This document shows positions 36,337-45,616 of a stretch of 64,000 nucleotides of DNA, piece after piece. The stretch's first letter is position 1; each line of letters opens with the position of its first letter. Both the position numbers and the translations under genes were made by a program. The notes below the pieces were generated by a model that was given only the letters and a program-made list of their open reading frames with translations, was not told the origin of the DNA and did not search any database. Source of the stretch: Chloroflexota bacterium. GTDB taxonomy: Bacteria; Chloroflexota; Anaerolineae; Anaerolineales; Villigracilaceae. The DNA lies in assembly GCA_016234535.1 (NCBI GenBank), contig JACRBH010000245.1:1-64000 (forward strand). The letters are read 5' to 3'.

Positions 36337-36455
36337 CTAATTCGCCTTACATGTCCTGCCATGATTCCCTGAGCGCTAGCGAAGGGTCTCTACTATAATC
36401 TCAGAGATTCTACGCTATCAATCAATGACATTCTGTAGTGTGGGTTATTAAACAA
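36337..36455. repeat. Decayed TIR element
   Basis: Left end ttactaattcgccttac resembles the 19-bp TIR at 28758. The interior has agcgaagggtctct and a cagagattctacgct block resembling the element at 62721 read backwards. The right end is poorly preserved. Confidence 0.4.
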
Positions 36456-36501
36456 TCTCCTACGGTCTTTATGATTTCCAAATCAGAAGAAACAAAATAA
36501 T

Positions 36502-38319
36502 ATGCTTTCCTGGATTGATTATCTCCGCCAAGGCTTATCGCGTAAGCAGTCAAAAGACCGGGTCGCTAATGGACAGGCGCATGTCAATTCACTTTCCAAT
36601 TTTGAGAATCTGCGCCCTTTTCTCATGCGTCATTGGCGCAAAGGGTTGTTGGGAGGTATTCTTGTCATCCTGTCTTCCCTGTTGATATTTCCCCAACCGC
36701 TGATCACCCGCTACCTGATTGATGACGTGATCCTGGCGCGCCAGTTGGATAAATTGTGGCTTGCCTTATTGCTATTGGGCGGCGTCAAAGTTTTGGGCAT
36801 GGGGCTGGGGATGTTCCAGCAGTTTTACTTTACCCGTTTTGAACAGGCTGTCATTTTGGATATCCAAAGCGACCTGTTCGAACGTCTCCTGCATTTTCCA
36901 AAATCCTTTTTTGACGAGACTGAGACCGGCTACCTGATGTCTCGTATCCAGCAGGATGTTCAAGGCGTGCAATGGTTTTTCTCGCAAACACTGGTGTATG
37001 CGCTTAGCAGCCTTCTGCGCTTTATAGGCGGGGTGGCGTTTTTGTTTTATCTGGAATGGCGGCTCGCGCTGGCAGTGCTGGTCCTCCTGCCTTTATTGGT
37101 TTGGGCGCTGAACTATTTTTCGAAAAAAATGCGTGTGCTTGGCCACGAACAAATGGAACAGCACGCCAATATCTCGCGCAGCCTGCAAGAGTCGCTGGCT
37201 TCCACCACGCTGATCAAAACCTTCGCCTCTGAAAAGCGCACTGTTGGGCGCATGATCTCGGAATGGAAAGCATCGCAGCAACTCAGCCTTGAGCAAATGA
37301 CAGTTGGGTCGCTGGCGAATTTACTGATTGGGGCATTGCCAAGCCTTGCCAACGCCGTTGTCTTCGTAGCTGGTGCGTATTGGGTCATTCAAGGAAGTTG
37401 GACGTTTGGTTCCCTCACCGCCTTCCAATCCTATTTGGGTTATGTCTACGGTCCCGCCATGGCGTTGGCTTCCACCAACCTGCAAATGCAGAACGCCCTC
37501 GCGTCTTTGGCGCGCATTTCCGCCTTGTACAGCATTGTTCCTGAGGAAAATTTGGGCGCTGGAGAGAAAGTCGAGCGGCTCAAAGGGGAGGTGGAATTCA
37601 AGGAAGCGACTTTCTCCTACGATGGCCGTGAGACGGTGCTGGAGGATTTATCTTTTCATGTGGATCCCGGCGAGCATATCGCGATTGTCGGCCCGAGCGG
37701 AGTTGGCAAGACGACTCTCATCAGTATGATCCTGCGCCTGTATCAGCCGACAAAAGGCGGTCTTTTCTTTGACGGGAAGCCTGCTTCTGCTTACGAGTTG
37801 GCTTCTCTGCGCCGGCGGATTGGTTACGTGCCTCAGAGCAGCCACTTGCTTTCCGGTACCATTCATGAAAACCTTTGTTATGGCAACCTCGAAGCGGATG
37901 AGGCGAATGTGATTCGCGCAGCGAAGGCTGCCGGCATCCATGACTATATCGTCAACCTGCCTCAAGGATACCAATCGACGGTCGGTGAAGGCGGGGTAAA
38001 TTTGTCAGAGGGACAAAAGCAACGCATGGCGATTGCGCGCGCTTTGATCAAGGACCCGGACATTCTTATTTTGGATGAACCTACATCCGCGCTGGACAGT
38101 CATACCGAAAATTCCTTTATCGAAGCGCTAAAGGGAGTAACGCATGGCCGGACAGTATTCCTGATTGCCCACCGTTTGACCACTGTAAAAAATGTTAATC
38201 GTATTCTGGTGCTCAATGAAAAACGACTGATAGCCATCGGGTCTCATCTCGAATTGATGGAGACCAGTGAATACTATCGCTCTCTGGTGGCTAATCAACA
38301 GGTGCTTGCTTCTGGTTGA
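36502..38319 (+). CDS. MsbA-like ABC exporter (fused permease and ATPase)
   Basis: A 605-residue half-transporter that would dimerise. Residues about 45-330 form six membrane spans. The ATPase has Walker A GPSGVGKTT (397-405), Q-loop YVPQSS, signature LSEGQKQRMA (501-510), Walker B ILILDEPTSALD (521-532) and switch His557. It probably flips a lipid or lipid-linked glycan or exports a small molecule; context favours the envelope role. Its last 29 nt overlap the convergent VanZ-like gene. The ribosome site is weak. Confidence 0.9.
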   Translation: MLSWIDYLRQGLSRKQSKDRVANGQAHVNSLSNFENLRPFLMRHWRKGLLGGILVILSSLLIFPQPLITRYLIDDVILARQLDKLWLALLLLGGVKVLGMGLGMFQQFYFTRFEQAVILDIQSDLFERLLHFPKSFFDETETGYLMSRIQQDVQGVQWFFSQTLVYALSSLLRFIGGVAFLFYLEWRLALAVLVLLPLLVWALNYFSKKMRVLGHEQMEQHANISRSLQESLASTTLIKTFASEKRTVGRMISEWKASQQLSLEQMTVGSLANLLIGALPSLANAVVFVAGAYWVIQGSWTFGSLTAFQSYLGYVYGPAMALASTNLQMQNALASLARISALYSIVPEENLGAGEKVERLKGEVEFKEATFSYDGRETVLEDLSFHVDPGEHIAIVGPSGVGKTTLISMILRLYQPTKGGLFFDGKPASAYELASLRRRIGYVPQSSHLLSGTIHENLCYGNLEADEANVIRAAKAAGIHDYIVNLPQGYQSTVGEGGVNLSEGQKQRMAIARALIKDPDILILDEPTSALDSHTENSFIEALKGVTHGRTVFLIAHRLTTVKNVNRILVLNEKRLIAIGSHLELMETSEYYRSLVANQQVLASG

Positions 38320-38773
38320 AGAATTCCTTTGTAGCCATAACGCCGAGCATGATCGTCACACCGATTAAAGCGGCAAGTGTATCAAGAAGAATATCCTGCG
38401 CGGAGGCGGATCTTCCGGGTGTGAACATTTGATGAAATTCATCGGTTATTGAGTAAAGACAGCACAAAACAAACGCAATGCTGGGTGACCAGCGCGATTG
38501 GGAGGATAAAGCATATAAAATTGAAAACCCCAGGCAGAAATAGCCAATCCCATGCGCGGCTTTCAGCCAGTCAATCGTCACGGGATTTGTGACCGCCAAC
38601 TGGGTCGGATTGGCGCTGGATGGGGAGATCGTTTGTGCGCTGATTTCCAGGTTATGGTAGGATTTGTGAACTTCATTCCCCGGAACGGTGGAAAAAATAA
38701 AAATGGCAACTGCAAAACAGAATGCCGGCAGCCATCGCAATCCTGCCCGGTATCGGTTATAAAAGATTAACAT
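38291..38773 (-). CDS. VanZ-like family membrane protein
   Basis: The 160-residue protein has four or five membrane spans and the family signature YSITDEFHQMFTPGRSASAQ followed by DILLDTLAALIG, including the conserved Asp-Glu-His. VanZ-like proteins act at the membrane; some affect teicoplanin resistance, most have no known function. It is convergent with the ABC transporter and divergent from the DUF4012 gene. No resistance genes accompany it. Confidence 0.85.
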   Translation of the reverse strand: MLIFYNRYRAGLRWLPAFCFAVAIFIFSTVPGNEVHKSYHNLEISAQTISPSSANPTQLAVTNPVTIDWLKAAHGIGYFCLGFSILYALSSQSRWSPSIAFVLCCLYSITDEFHQMFTPGRSASAQDILLDTLAALIGVTIMLGVMATKEFFNQKQAPVD

Positions 38774-38815
38774 GGTACATTTGCCTCAGTTTTGAATGGA
38801 GCTGATATTCAAATA

Positions 38816-38845
38816 TTGCCAGCGATTGATCCAGAGTATTATAGT
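38816..38845 (+). promoter_or_regulatory. Candidate promoter for the DUF4012 gene
   Basis: TTGCCA (38816-38821) and TATAGT (38840-38845) are spaced by 18 bp, close to a sigma-70-type promoter. It lies in the divergent gap upstream of the gene at 38925 and just before a large hairpin. Found by eye, so tentative. Confidence 0.35.
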
Positions 38846-38898
38846 GTCCCACAGGTTTACTTTGCATACGGCTCTTGATTAAAGTAGTCTGTGGGACA
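38845..38898 (+). promoter_or_regulatory. Large inverted repeat in the leader of the DUF4012 gene
   Basis: Arms tgtcccacag (38845-38854) and ctgtgggaca (38889-38898) are perfect 10-bp complements, with inner arms tacttt and aaagta. It starts where transcription from the candidate promoter would begin, so it could be an operator, an attenuator or an mRNA-stabilising hairpin. There is no strong T-run (caattttatc follows). Confidence 0.5.
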
Positions 38899-38924
38899 AT
38901 TTTATCCTGAAGTAGAGGTGCGGC

Positions 38925-41504
38925 ATGCCGCCCGAAAACACAAACCTTGAGACCCTGAAAAATATTCTTGAAAACAGCCTCCATCCTGAGCAGTTCGATT
39001 CGCACCCCTGGGCAAAAAGCCTGAGCGTTTTGGATATGGTGACAAACACGCCGGATTTGCTGGATAAAACTCCCGGTCAACAGCTTGTCTTTATGATCGA
39101 AAAATTGTTCGTTGAGATGATGCCCAGCGTCGCGCCCCGCCATGGCAAGCGGCTAGACACGCGTTGGGGTGAGTTTGGGATTCTGGCTGCCCAGTATTTT
39201 GCTCCGCTTAAATTTGGTGCTCCTTCACCTGTCTCCCTGCGCGATGCCTGGGGACGCATTGACCAGAGTATTCTGTTGTTTGTCTATGGAAAATTTGACG
39301 ATACACTCTCCAATGAAGAAAGAGAAATATATAAACTCGTAGGAGGTGAGTTGGAAGTTGCTCCCAATAGCACCCTCAGTGACTGGCACCGAAAGGGATT
39401 GCAGCGCCTGATGGAGATGATCCTGGCGCGCGAGAGCTATTTGGCGAAATCCATGTCAAAGCCGGCGGTCATCCCTCAGGATGGGCAGCCAGTTGTTCGG
39501 GCGGATGATCCGCCTCTTTTGTCAGAAACCAGTAACCAAAAGTCAGGGAAGCGCCGTTTTATTTTCCCGCTGCTGATCTTTATCGTGTTGGGGCTTGTTC
39601 TCATCGGCGGCCTCAAGGCTTGGAAAATTTATAACATGGCGCTGCTCGTATGGCAGGATGTTGCGGGCGTTCAGGAAGTAATCAGAACGCCCGCTTCCAA
39701 CCTGGAGCGGGTCAAGGACATTGGCCCGCATCTTACAAGTTTGCGGCAGGATTTTCAACTTCTTAAAACTGAGGCTGAGCCTTTCCTTTGGCTGGGTCCG
39801 TGGCTGGGTTGGGTTCCCGTTTATGGGGGAGACCTTTCTTCGATACAGGATTTGATGACCGTTGCAGATTCCCTTTTGGCTTTTGCTGACACTTCATATC
39901 AAGCCGCTTTGCCGCTCGTGGATGCAGTTGACGGCGAAAATGGCAGTCACCTTAATCCGCCGCTCCTCGCCATCCTGTTGAAGGATGCCGCACCGCAATT
40001 CACTGAAGCGCAGAAGAAGTTGGGTTTGGCTTTGGAGGCGCGTAGCCATCTGGAGCTGGATAATCTTTCTCCTCGTGTTCGCGATCTGATTCTGAACGAT
40101 GTGGACCCGCTTCTTCCTTTGCTGCAAGAGGGTACGACTCTCGCCACGGAATTTCCCCGTCTGATGGGGGCCTCAGACGAAGGCCCGAAAACGTATCTGG
40201 TGCTGGTCCAAAATGAAGATGAACTGCGTCCAACCGGGGGGTTTATTACAGCGGCCGGCACGCTCCTTGTTCGCGATGGGCGAATTGGCAGTATAACTTT
40301 CGAGAATTCCGGCAATTTGGATGACTGGACAAAGCCATATCCCATAGCTCCCTGGCAGCTTAAACAGTATATGAACAGCCCCGTTCTGATCTTTCGCGAT
40401 ACGAATTGGTTTACCAATTATCCGACGGCCGCGCTGTATGCTGAATATCTATATTCCTACATCAGTGATCACTCCGTGGATGGAGTAATCGCTTTCGACC
40501 AGCAAATGCTGGTCGATTTTCTGGCTGTGATCGGGCCGATTGAACTGGATGGCGTGCCTTATCCCATTAACTCGGGCAATGTGGTGGCTTATATGCGGGC
40601 GTCAAAAACCCCAACTGCGGAGGAGCTTGCCTCGCCGGATTGGAATAACAAAGCCTTCATCAATAAAATTTCCCGGGCCTTGATCTCGAAGATATTTAGC
40701 GGGGATGTTGAATGGGAGCAGCTTTCCACCCTCCTGATAAAGTCTTTGAACGAGCATCATTTAATGATCCAGTTGGACAGCCCGCCAATGACAACCTTCC
40801 TTGCAGATCATCATTGGGATGGGGCGGTCCGTTCTGTGGATGGGGATTATTTAATGGTGGTGGATACCAATGTTGGTTTCAACAAAACCAACGCCGTGGT
40901 TGAATCCGAATTGTTCTATGATGTTGATCTGACCAATGCTTCATCCCCAACTGGTTCGCTCACCGTCATCCATAAAAATAACGCTGTCGGAATTACATCC
41001 TGCAGGCATTGGAATAAAGTCAGGGTTGCTGGTGAAAAGGATTACCCGATCGAGGATTGTTACTGGAATTATTTGCGTATTTATAAACCGGATGGAACGA
41101 CACTTCTTGGCGCTACTCCCCAAATCCTGCCTGCCAACTGGATGATTCTCAATCAAAGCCCTCCAGCCGAGGTTGATATTCTTGATGAAGAGATCGATGG
41201 AGTGCAGGCTTTTGGCACCATCCAGGTGGTTCCGGGCGGGCAATCTCTGACTGTCAGTTTTCAATTTGCACTGCCAGTCGATATTTTGGAAAAACAACTT
41301 GATCCAGATCAAACGATATACCGCCTGACGCTGCAAAAGCAGCCTGGAACCCTGGCTGTACCAATCACCATTCGCATCCATCTGGCGAATAATGCGTCGG
41401 TTCTAAGTATGCCGGATGGAGCGGTGCTTGAGGATGATAATATATTGATCCAAACCAGTTTGAGGGAGGATATCGAAATCGATGTTCAATTTCGCACCCC
41501 CTAA
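38925..41504 (+). CDS. DUF4012 membrane-anchored envelope protein
   Basis: An 859-residue protein. Residues 1-205 form a soluble, presumably cytoplasmic region; one membrane span lies at about 211-230, and the rest is outside. The extracellular part has the DUF4012 signature VLVQNEDELRPTGGFI and the later RDTNWFTNYPTAA, DGVIAFDQQ and VDFLAVIGP blocks. DUF4012 proteins occur in Gram-positive and Chloroflexi glycan loci and look distantly related to LytR-CpsA-Psr ligases, so attachment of glycan to the wall is a possible role (inference). GAGGTG precedes the ATG. Confidence 0.85.
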   Translation: MPPENTNLETLKNILENSLHPEQFDSHPWAKSLSVLDMVTNTPDLLDKTPGQQLVFMIEKLFVEMMPSVAPRHGKRLDTRWGEFGILAAQYFAPLKFGAPSPVSLRDAWGRIDQSILLFVYGKFDDTLSNEEREIYKLVGGELEVAPNSTLSDWHRKGLQRLMEMILARESYLAKSMSKPAVIPQDGQPVVRADDPPLLSETSNQKSGKRRFIFPLLIFIVLGLVLIGGLKAWKIYNMALLVWQDVAGVQEVIRTPASNLERVKDIGPHLTSLRQDFQLLKTEAEPFLWLGPWLGWVPVYGGDLSSIQDLMTVADSLLAFADTSYQAALPLVDAVDGENGSHLNPPLLAILLKDAAPQFTEAQKKLGLALEARSHLELDNLSPRVRDLILNDVDPLLPLLQEGTTLATEFPRLMGASDEGPKTYLVLVQNEDELRPTGGFITAAGTLLVRDGRIGSITFENSGNLDDWTKPYPIAPWQLKQYMNSPVLIFRDTNWFTNYPTAALYAEYLYSYISDHSVDGVIAFDQQMLVDFLAVIGPIELDGVPYPINSGNVVAYMRASKTPTAEELASPDWNNKAFINKISRALISKIFSGDVEWEQLSTLLIKSLNEHHLMIQLDSPPMTTFLADHHWDGAVRSVDGDYLMVVDTNVGFNKTNAVVESELFYDVDLTNASSPTGSLTVIHKNNAVGITSCRHWNKVRVAGEKDYPIEDCYWNYLRIYKPDGTTLLGATPQILPANWMILNQSPPAEVDILDEEIDGVQAFGTIQVVPGGQSLTVSFQFALPVDILEKQLDPDQTIYRLTLQKQPGTLAVPITIRIHLANNASVLSMPDGAVLEDDNILIQTSLREDIEIDVQFRTP

Positions 41505-41554
41505 ATCCGGCTCAAATCCGAACCAGCTATTGGCAGCTTTGAGATAGAATAACA

Positions 41555-41634
41555 TTATTAACTCGCCTAATACACTCAATCGTAATTCTCTGAGCAAAAG
41601 TGAAGAACGACACTGTGTAAGGTGAATATTAAAT
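41555..41634. repeat. Decayed TIR element
   Basis: Left ttattaactcgcctaatac and right gtgtaaggtgaatattaa are imperfect inverted repeats related to the 19-bp ends at 28758 and 28855. The interior includes ctctgagcaaaagtgaag. It fills the gap between two genes and could supply an RNA hairpin. Confidence 0.45.
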
Positions 41635-41653
41635 ATTAGTGATCGGAGGGATC

Positions 41654-42700
41654 ATGATAAAAAAATATGTACAACTCTTTGTCGTGCTCGTTCTTGTGGT
41701 GACTGTGATTGGCGTTGCCAGGAACAATGCGGTTTGGGCAAGTGCCATTCCGGGCTCGCCGCAATTGGGTGTAAGCGGTATGGCCAACCTGCTTCAATCG
41801 GGTCCAGTTACCGTAACCGCATCCGGAAGTTACAACGTTGAAGGCGTTTGCACGCTCGATGTGGAATATAAGGCAGCCAGCGGACTTCAAGATAAAGCCG
41901 ATGCGCGAATCCCGGTAAATGAATCCAAGAAAGTTCCTTTTTCCGGGAATGGAAATGAAAAGCTTATCTTCCCGGGCTGTCACGTGGTTCATTACAAGTC
42001 TGATCAGATTGTTTCAGAAGCCAGCGCCGAAGATGGCAGTTGGAAGGTCTGCTTTGGAACGAATCCAAGCCTGGATATGAAGATCTATTATTACCTGGAT
42101 GGTCCAACCAGCGGTTCACCCATCTGGATCCCACTCAAGACTACAAATGAAAACGGCGCTGCCTGTGCCTCCGCATTGTTTACAGGCGTCTACATGCCTG
42201 CGGGTCAGCGCATCAATCCGCCCGGCGCAGGCGAGGAAGGTAATATCCTGAACCCGCCCGCTCCCGAGGGAGGCTCTGTCAAGCCGCCTCCGGATGAGAT
42301 CACAGTGACTAAATCCGGGACATACGCCATTGGCGGCATTTGTGCCATGATCATTGAATATAAGATCGCTGACCTGTCAGACCGGATCCACGTGCAGCAT
42401 CCGACGGAGGCGAACGATATCGTTCCTTTCCCTGATAACGGAGGTATGCTGTACCTGCCAGGTTGTCACGTAGCTCACTACAAGTTAGACCAGATCAAGC
42501 AACTTATGACCTCTGATGAAGGGAGATGGGAAATTTGCTTTGCGGCTCGTCCGGATAAGGAGATGACGATCTACTTCTATCAGGATGATCTGACCACCAT
42601 TATCCCGCCGTGGGTTCCTCTCGAAACCACAGTGGACAAGGGACTGGCTTGTGCGCCCCTGGCAGATTATTCTGGAGTCTACGCGCCCGCTGGGAAGTAA
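41654..42700 (+). CDS. Secreted protein with two Cys-containing repeats, function unknown
   Basis: The start ATG 41654 follows GGAGGG by 3-4 nt; a GTG at 41639 is in frame but lies upstream of that site. The 348-residue protein has a signal peptide (IKKYVQLFVVLVLVVTVIGV then ARNNAVWASA). Two homologous domains follow, about residues 50-180 and 215-348. Each begins SGSYNVEGVC or SGTYAIGGIC, continues PGCHVVHYKSDQI or PGCHVAHYKLDQI, then WKVCFG or WEICFA, and ends with AC and YMPAGQ or YAPAGK. Four Cys per domain suggest two disulfides. I do not recognise the family; it may bind glycan or the wall. Confidence 0.75.
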   Translation: MIKKYVQLFVVLVLVVTVIGVARNNAVWASAIPGSPQLGVSGMANLLQSGPVTVTASGSYNVEGVCTLDVEYKAASGLQDKADARIPVNESKKVPFSGNGNEKLIFPGCHVVHYKSDQIVSEASAEDGSWKVCFGTNPSLDMKIYYYLDGPTSGSPIWIPLKTTNENGAACASALFTGVYMPAGQRINPPGAGEEGNILNPPAPEGGSVKPPPDEITVTKSGTYAIGGICAMIIEYKIADLSDRIHVQHPTEANDIVPFPDNGGMLYLPGCHVAHYKLDQIKQLMTSDEGRWEICFAARPDKEMTIYFYQDDLTTIIPPWVPLETTVDKGLACAPLADYSGVYAPAGK

Positions 42701-42721
42701 CATTGAGCCATTGAAGACAAT

Positions 42722-42765
42722 AAATAACAGGATGGAGGCGAAAGCCTTTGTCCTGTTATTATTTT
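42722..42765 (+). terminator. Intrinsic terminator
   Basis: aaataacagga (42722-42732) pairs with tcctgttatt (42751-42760), and an inner ggc/gcc with a gaaa loop extends the stem; attttaa follows. It sits 22 bp after the stop of the secreted protein. Confidence 0.75.
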
Positions 42766-42769
42766 AACG

Positions 42770-44299
42770 ATGCGGACCCAAACCTTATTCACAAAATATG
42801 CCCCTCCAGCGATCTTGGCAGTCTCTTTGCTGGTCACTTATTTATCCAGCATGGCTCCGGGATTGACCTGGGCCAATGATGGCTCCGATGGCGGGGATCT
42901 GATCACAGCGGCGGCCACAGGCGGCGTTGCTCATCCAACAGGCTACCCACTGTATCTTTTGGCGGCGCGGGTTTTTCAACTAACTCCTATTGGCTCCCTT
43001 GCATTTCGTACCAATTTAATGTCTGCAATTGCGGCGGCCTTGGCATCCGTGCTGGTTTATGCTTTGGTAATAAGCCATCTGCCGGCTTCTGATGAACGCT
43101 CATCGTGGCTGCCGGGCCTTATTTCTGCCTATGCCTTCGGATTATCACCTTTGATCTGGTCGCAGGCTGTTATCACGGAAGTTTATACACTTCATGCCTT
43201 GTTTGTTGTGCTTGTCCTTTATTTGTCTTCGGGTCAGGCAGCTTTGAAATTGGCGCAGAAAAAATTGGATCTTGTACTGGGGCTGACGTTTGGCCTGGCA
43301 ATTGGGAATCATGTCACATCAATACTATTGCTGCCTATTCTTTTCTTCCCAACGATTTCGCGCGGACCCACCATAAATGATGAATCTCGGTCAACCGGAA
43401 AATGGCAGCCGGACAAAAACTCTGCATTGCGGCGATTGACTTGGCTGGGAGCGGGAGTGTTGATATACCTTACTCTGCCGTTGCGCGCTTTGTCGAAACC
43501 GCCTGTCAACTGGGGCAACTCCATAACGCTGAATGGTTTTATCTGGCTGGTCTCGGGGAAACTTTATCAGGATCAACTCTTTGTTGTGACTCTCGCCTCT
43601 GCCTGGGCAAGGATTCGCTCAGCAGCGGGGTTGTTGATCGAGCAATTTGGGATTCCCGGTCTGATTCTTGGCCTGATAGGTGTTATTGTCTTCTATAAAC
43701 CTTCCCCATTTTTTCGAAACGCGATCTGGGTCGTATCAGTATTTTCAATTTTTGCCATCGGATATGCCACCCGTGATTCTTACGTATACTTGATTCCGTC
43801 CTTTCTATGTTTTGCAATGTGGATCGGTTTGGGCACAGCCGGGCTAATGGAACTTTTTTCCAGAAAGGTCTTGCGAATTGAAATTGCGCTCGGAATTATT
43901 ATTATTTGTTATTTCTTTCTTTTGGCTTCTTCCAACTGGCGGCAGGTGGATGCATCCAAGGATACGAGAGCAGAGGATTTTGGACGGAATGTTCTTGCTC
44001 AAGCGCCTGCTAATGCCATTGTGTTTGCCAAAGGGGATAAGGCCATTTTCACGATGTGGTATTTTCACTTTGCCATGCATAACCGCCCTGATCTTGCCGT
44101 CGTGGTGACCGACCTGCTGGGTTTTGATTGGTATCAGGGAACATTGGGCTCGGCCTACCCCGACCTGGTACTGCCCGGTCCATTCCCCTTTGCGGAGGTA
44201 ATGATCTCGGAAAACCCTGAACGCCCCGTTTGCTATATCGAATACATGGAGTTTGCAAAGATTGATTGTGTGCCTGCGCAAGAGGCTCGATCCCCCTGA
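42770..44299 (+). CDS. DUF2723 family multi-pass membrane protein
   Basis: The 509-residue protein has about eleven membrane spans. Near the N-terminus it carries APGLTWANDGSDGGDLITAA and GVAHPTGYPLYLLAARVF, the conserved first outside loop of DUF2723 (TMEM260-like) proteins, which resemble PMT/GT-C glycosyltransferases with an acidic active-site loop. A C-terminal soluble part follows residue about 390. It probably moves a sugar from a lipid carrier onto an outside acceptor. No ribosome site is seen. It is convergent with the next gene. Confidence 0.82.
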   Translation: MRTQTLFTKYAPPAILAVSLLVTYLSSMAPGLTWANDGSDGGDLITAAATGGVAHPTGYPLYLLAARVFQLTPIGSLAFRTNLMSAIAAALASVLVYALVISHLPASDERSSWLPGLISAYAFGLSPLIWSQAVITEVYTLHALFVVLVLYLSSGQAALKLAQKKLDLVLGLTFGLAIGNHVTSILLLPILFFPTISRGPTINDESRSTGKWQPDKNSALRRLTWLGAGVLIYLTLPLRALSKPPVNWGNSITLNGFIWLVSGKLYQDQLFVVTLASAWARIRSAAGLLIEQFGIPGLILGLIGVIVFYKPSPFFRNAIWVVSVFSIFAIGYATRDSYVYLIPSFLCFAMWIGLGTAGLMELFSRKVLRIEIALGIIIICYFFLLASSNWRQVDASKDTRAEDFGRNVLAQAPANAIVFAKGDKAIFTMWYFHFAMHNRPDLAVVVTDLLGFDWYQGTLGSAYPDLVLPGPFPFAEVMISENPERPVCYIEYMEFAKIDCVPAQEARSP

Positions 44300-44337
44300 A
44301 CTATTGCTTATTTTTTTTCATGCTTTAAGCTAACGAC

Positions 44338-45420
44338 TCAGGGAGCCGCTGTATAACTTTTTAATTCAAAACTATTGGCTGTCAGTACTGAGAATGAAAC
44401 TCCAAAGAAATTAACAGTGGCAGATTCAACCTGCATTTTTACCAATCCTGTATTCAAGGCAAACCATTGGTTGGATCGTCCCTCCGCCAGGCCGGTAACA
44501 GTGATACCGTCTACAGTGGCTGTAACCTGCCCCTGTTCGGTGCAAACCACTTTCAGCGCGCGAAAGGTGCCAGCCGGGACTGTCACAGATTCGAAAGCCG
44601 CATCCCCAGTTGCGAGGGTCTGGCAGGTAAGCGTGATCGGGGAGTTGTTCATGGTAACGTCAATCTGTCTGCCATTGCGGCTGACTGTGGTGCTGCCTGA
44701 TACCAGGTACTGGCTTGACCAGGCTAGTGCCCAGTTGGTGTTCAGAAAGGCGGCTTCGTTTGGGGCCAATACGCCGGAAGCGTAACTGGCTGTGAGGCTG
44801 CTGTTTACCAAATCGCCAAAAAACAGGGCGTTTACGCTCATAAATGGGAAACTGCGAATCACATCTCCGTCACACTGAACCGGTACCTGTTTCGATGAGC
44901 CGGTAGTTTGATTACTGATCAATACATTCCCCTGAGAGTTGTTCACCGAAAGAACACTCATGTTCAGAGTATCTGTGCGATTCAAGGCATTCGCCTGGTA
45001 CAGCCATTGCTGCCCCGTGACTACAGGGTACAGAATGTTTCTGCAGGTTTGTGACAATCGTGCAGTTGCAGAAGGCGTTGGGCTGAAGGTCCAGGTTGGT
45101 GCAAAGAAGAGTGTGGGTGTTAGGGTGGAAACGCTGACTGAATTATTGCTGGATACCGGTATGACGGTCGAAGTAGCGGTAGGGGAAGGGGTTGCAGCTT
45201 GTGGGGAGGAGTCGGGTAAAAACGTGTTCGTGCTTAGTGTAGGGAATGTAAAGGGGTGCGGAGTGGTTGTGGAAAATTTTGGGTCAAAAGTGGGCACGGT
45301 TGGCAGTGTGGGGATGGGCGCCGACTTATTTAGAAGAACAAACATAACTGCAACGCCAATGAGCAAAAGCATAATGATGAGTGCTTCGGCGATGATCAGG
45401 CGGACATAGCGACGGTTCAT
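44338..45420 (-). CDS. Membrane-anchored secreted protein with Ser/Thr/Pro linker
   Basis: A 360-residue protein with an N-terminal signal anchor (about residues 7-30), a Thr/Pro/Ser-rich linker to about residue 120, and a beta-rich outer domain with Cys pairs. ESVTVPAGTFRALKVVC and NQWFALNTGLVKMQ recall DUF3108-like lipocalin-type domains seen in secreted proteins. Function unknown. It is alone on the minus strand, facing DUF2723 tail to tail and divergent from the second Wzc gene. The linker is composed like those of other surface proteins in the window. Confidence 0.7.
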   Translation of the reverse strand: MNRRYVRLIIAEALIIMLLLIGVAVMFVLLNKSAPIPTLPTVPTFDPKFSTTTPHPFTFPTLSTNTFLPDSSPQAATPSPTATSTVIPVSSNNSVSVSTLTPTLFFAPTWTFSPTPSATARLSQTCRNILYPVVTGQQWLYQANALNRTDTLNMSVLSVNNSQGNVLISNQTTGSSKQVPVQCDGDVIRSFPFMSVNALFFGDLVNSSLTASYASGVLAPNEAAFLNTNWALAWSSQYLVSGSTTVSRNGRQIDVTMNNSPITLTCQTLATGDAAFESVTVPAGTFRALKVVCTEQGQVTATVDGITVTGLAEGRSNQWFALNTGLVKMQVESATVNFFGVSFSVLTANSFELKSYTAAP

Positions 45421-45616
45421 GAAATGATTTTAGCATCCGCGGGTTTCAAAATACATTAACGGTTCAATGCAGTTTTCCGTACAGGATAATGGGCCTGAAA
45501 TTAACCGATAAAAATGAGATTCTAAAATCGTTGTAACTGCGATACAAAATCAATTCGTCAAATTGAAGTGATGTAAACTCTGTCCATCGTTATTATTGAA
45601 TGATAAAAGGACAGAT

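Larger units (their letters stand above)
36169..36501. other. Repeat-bearing intergenic region
   Basis: 333 bp without a gene. It holds copy 2 of the 117-bp element and, directly after, a decayed TIR element (about 36337-36455) with the core agcgaagggtctct that also occurs, inverted, in the element at 62721. No confident promoter for the ABC transporter gene is seen. Confidence 0.75.
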
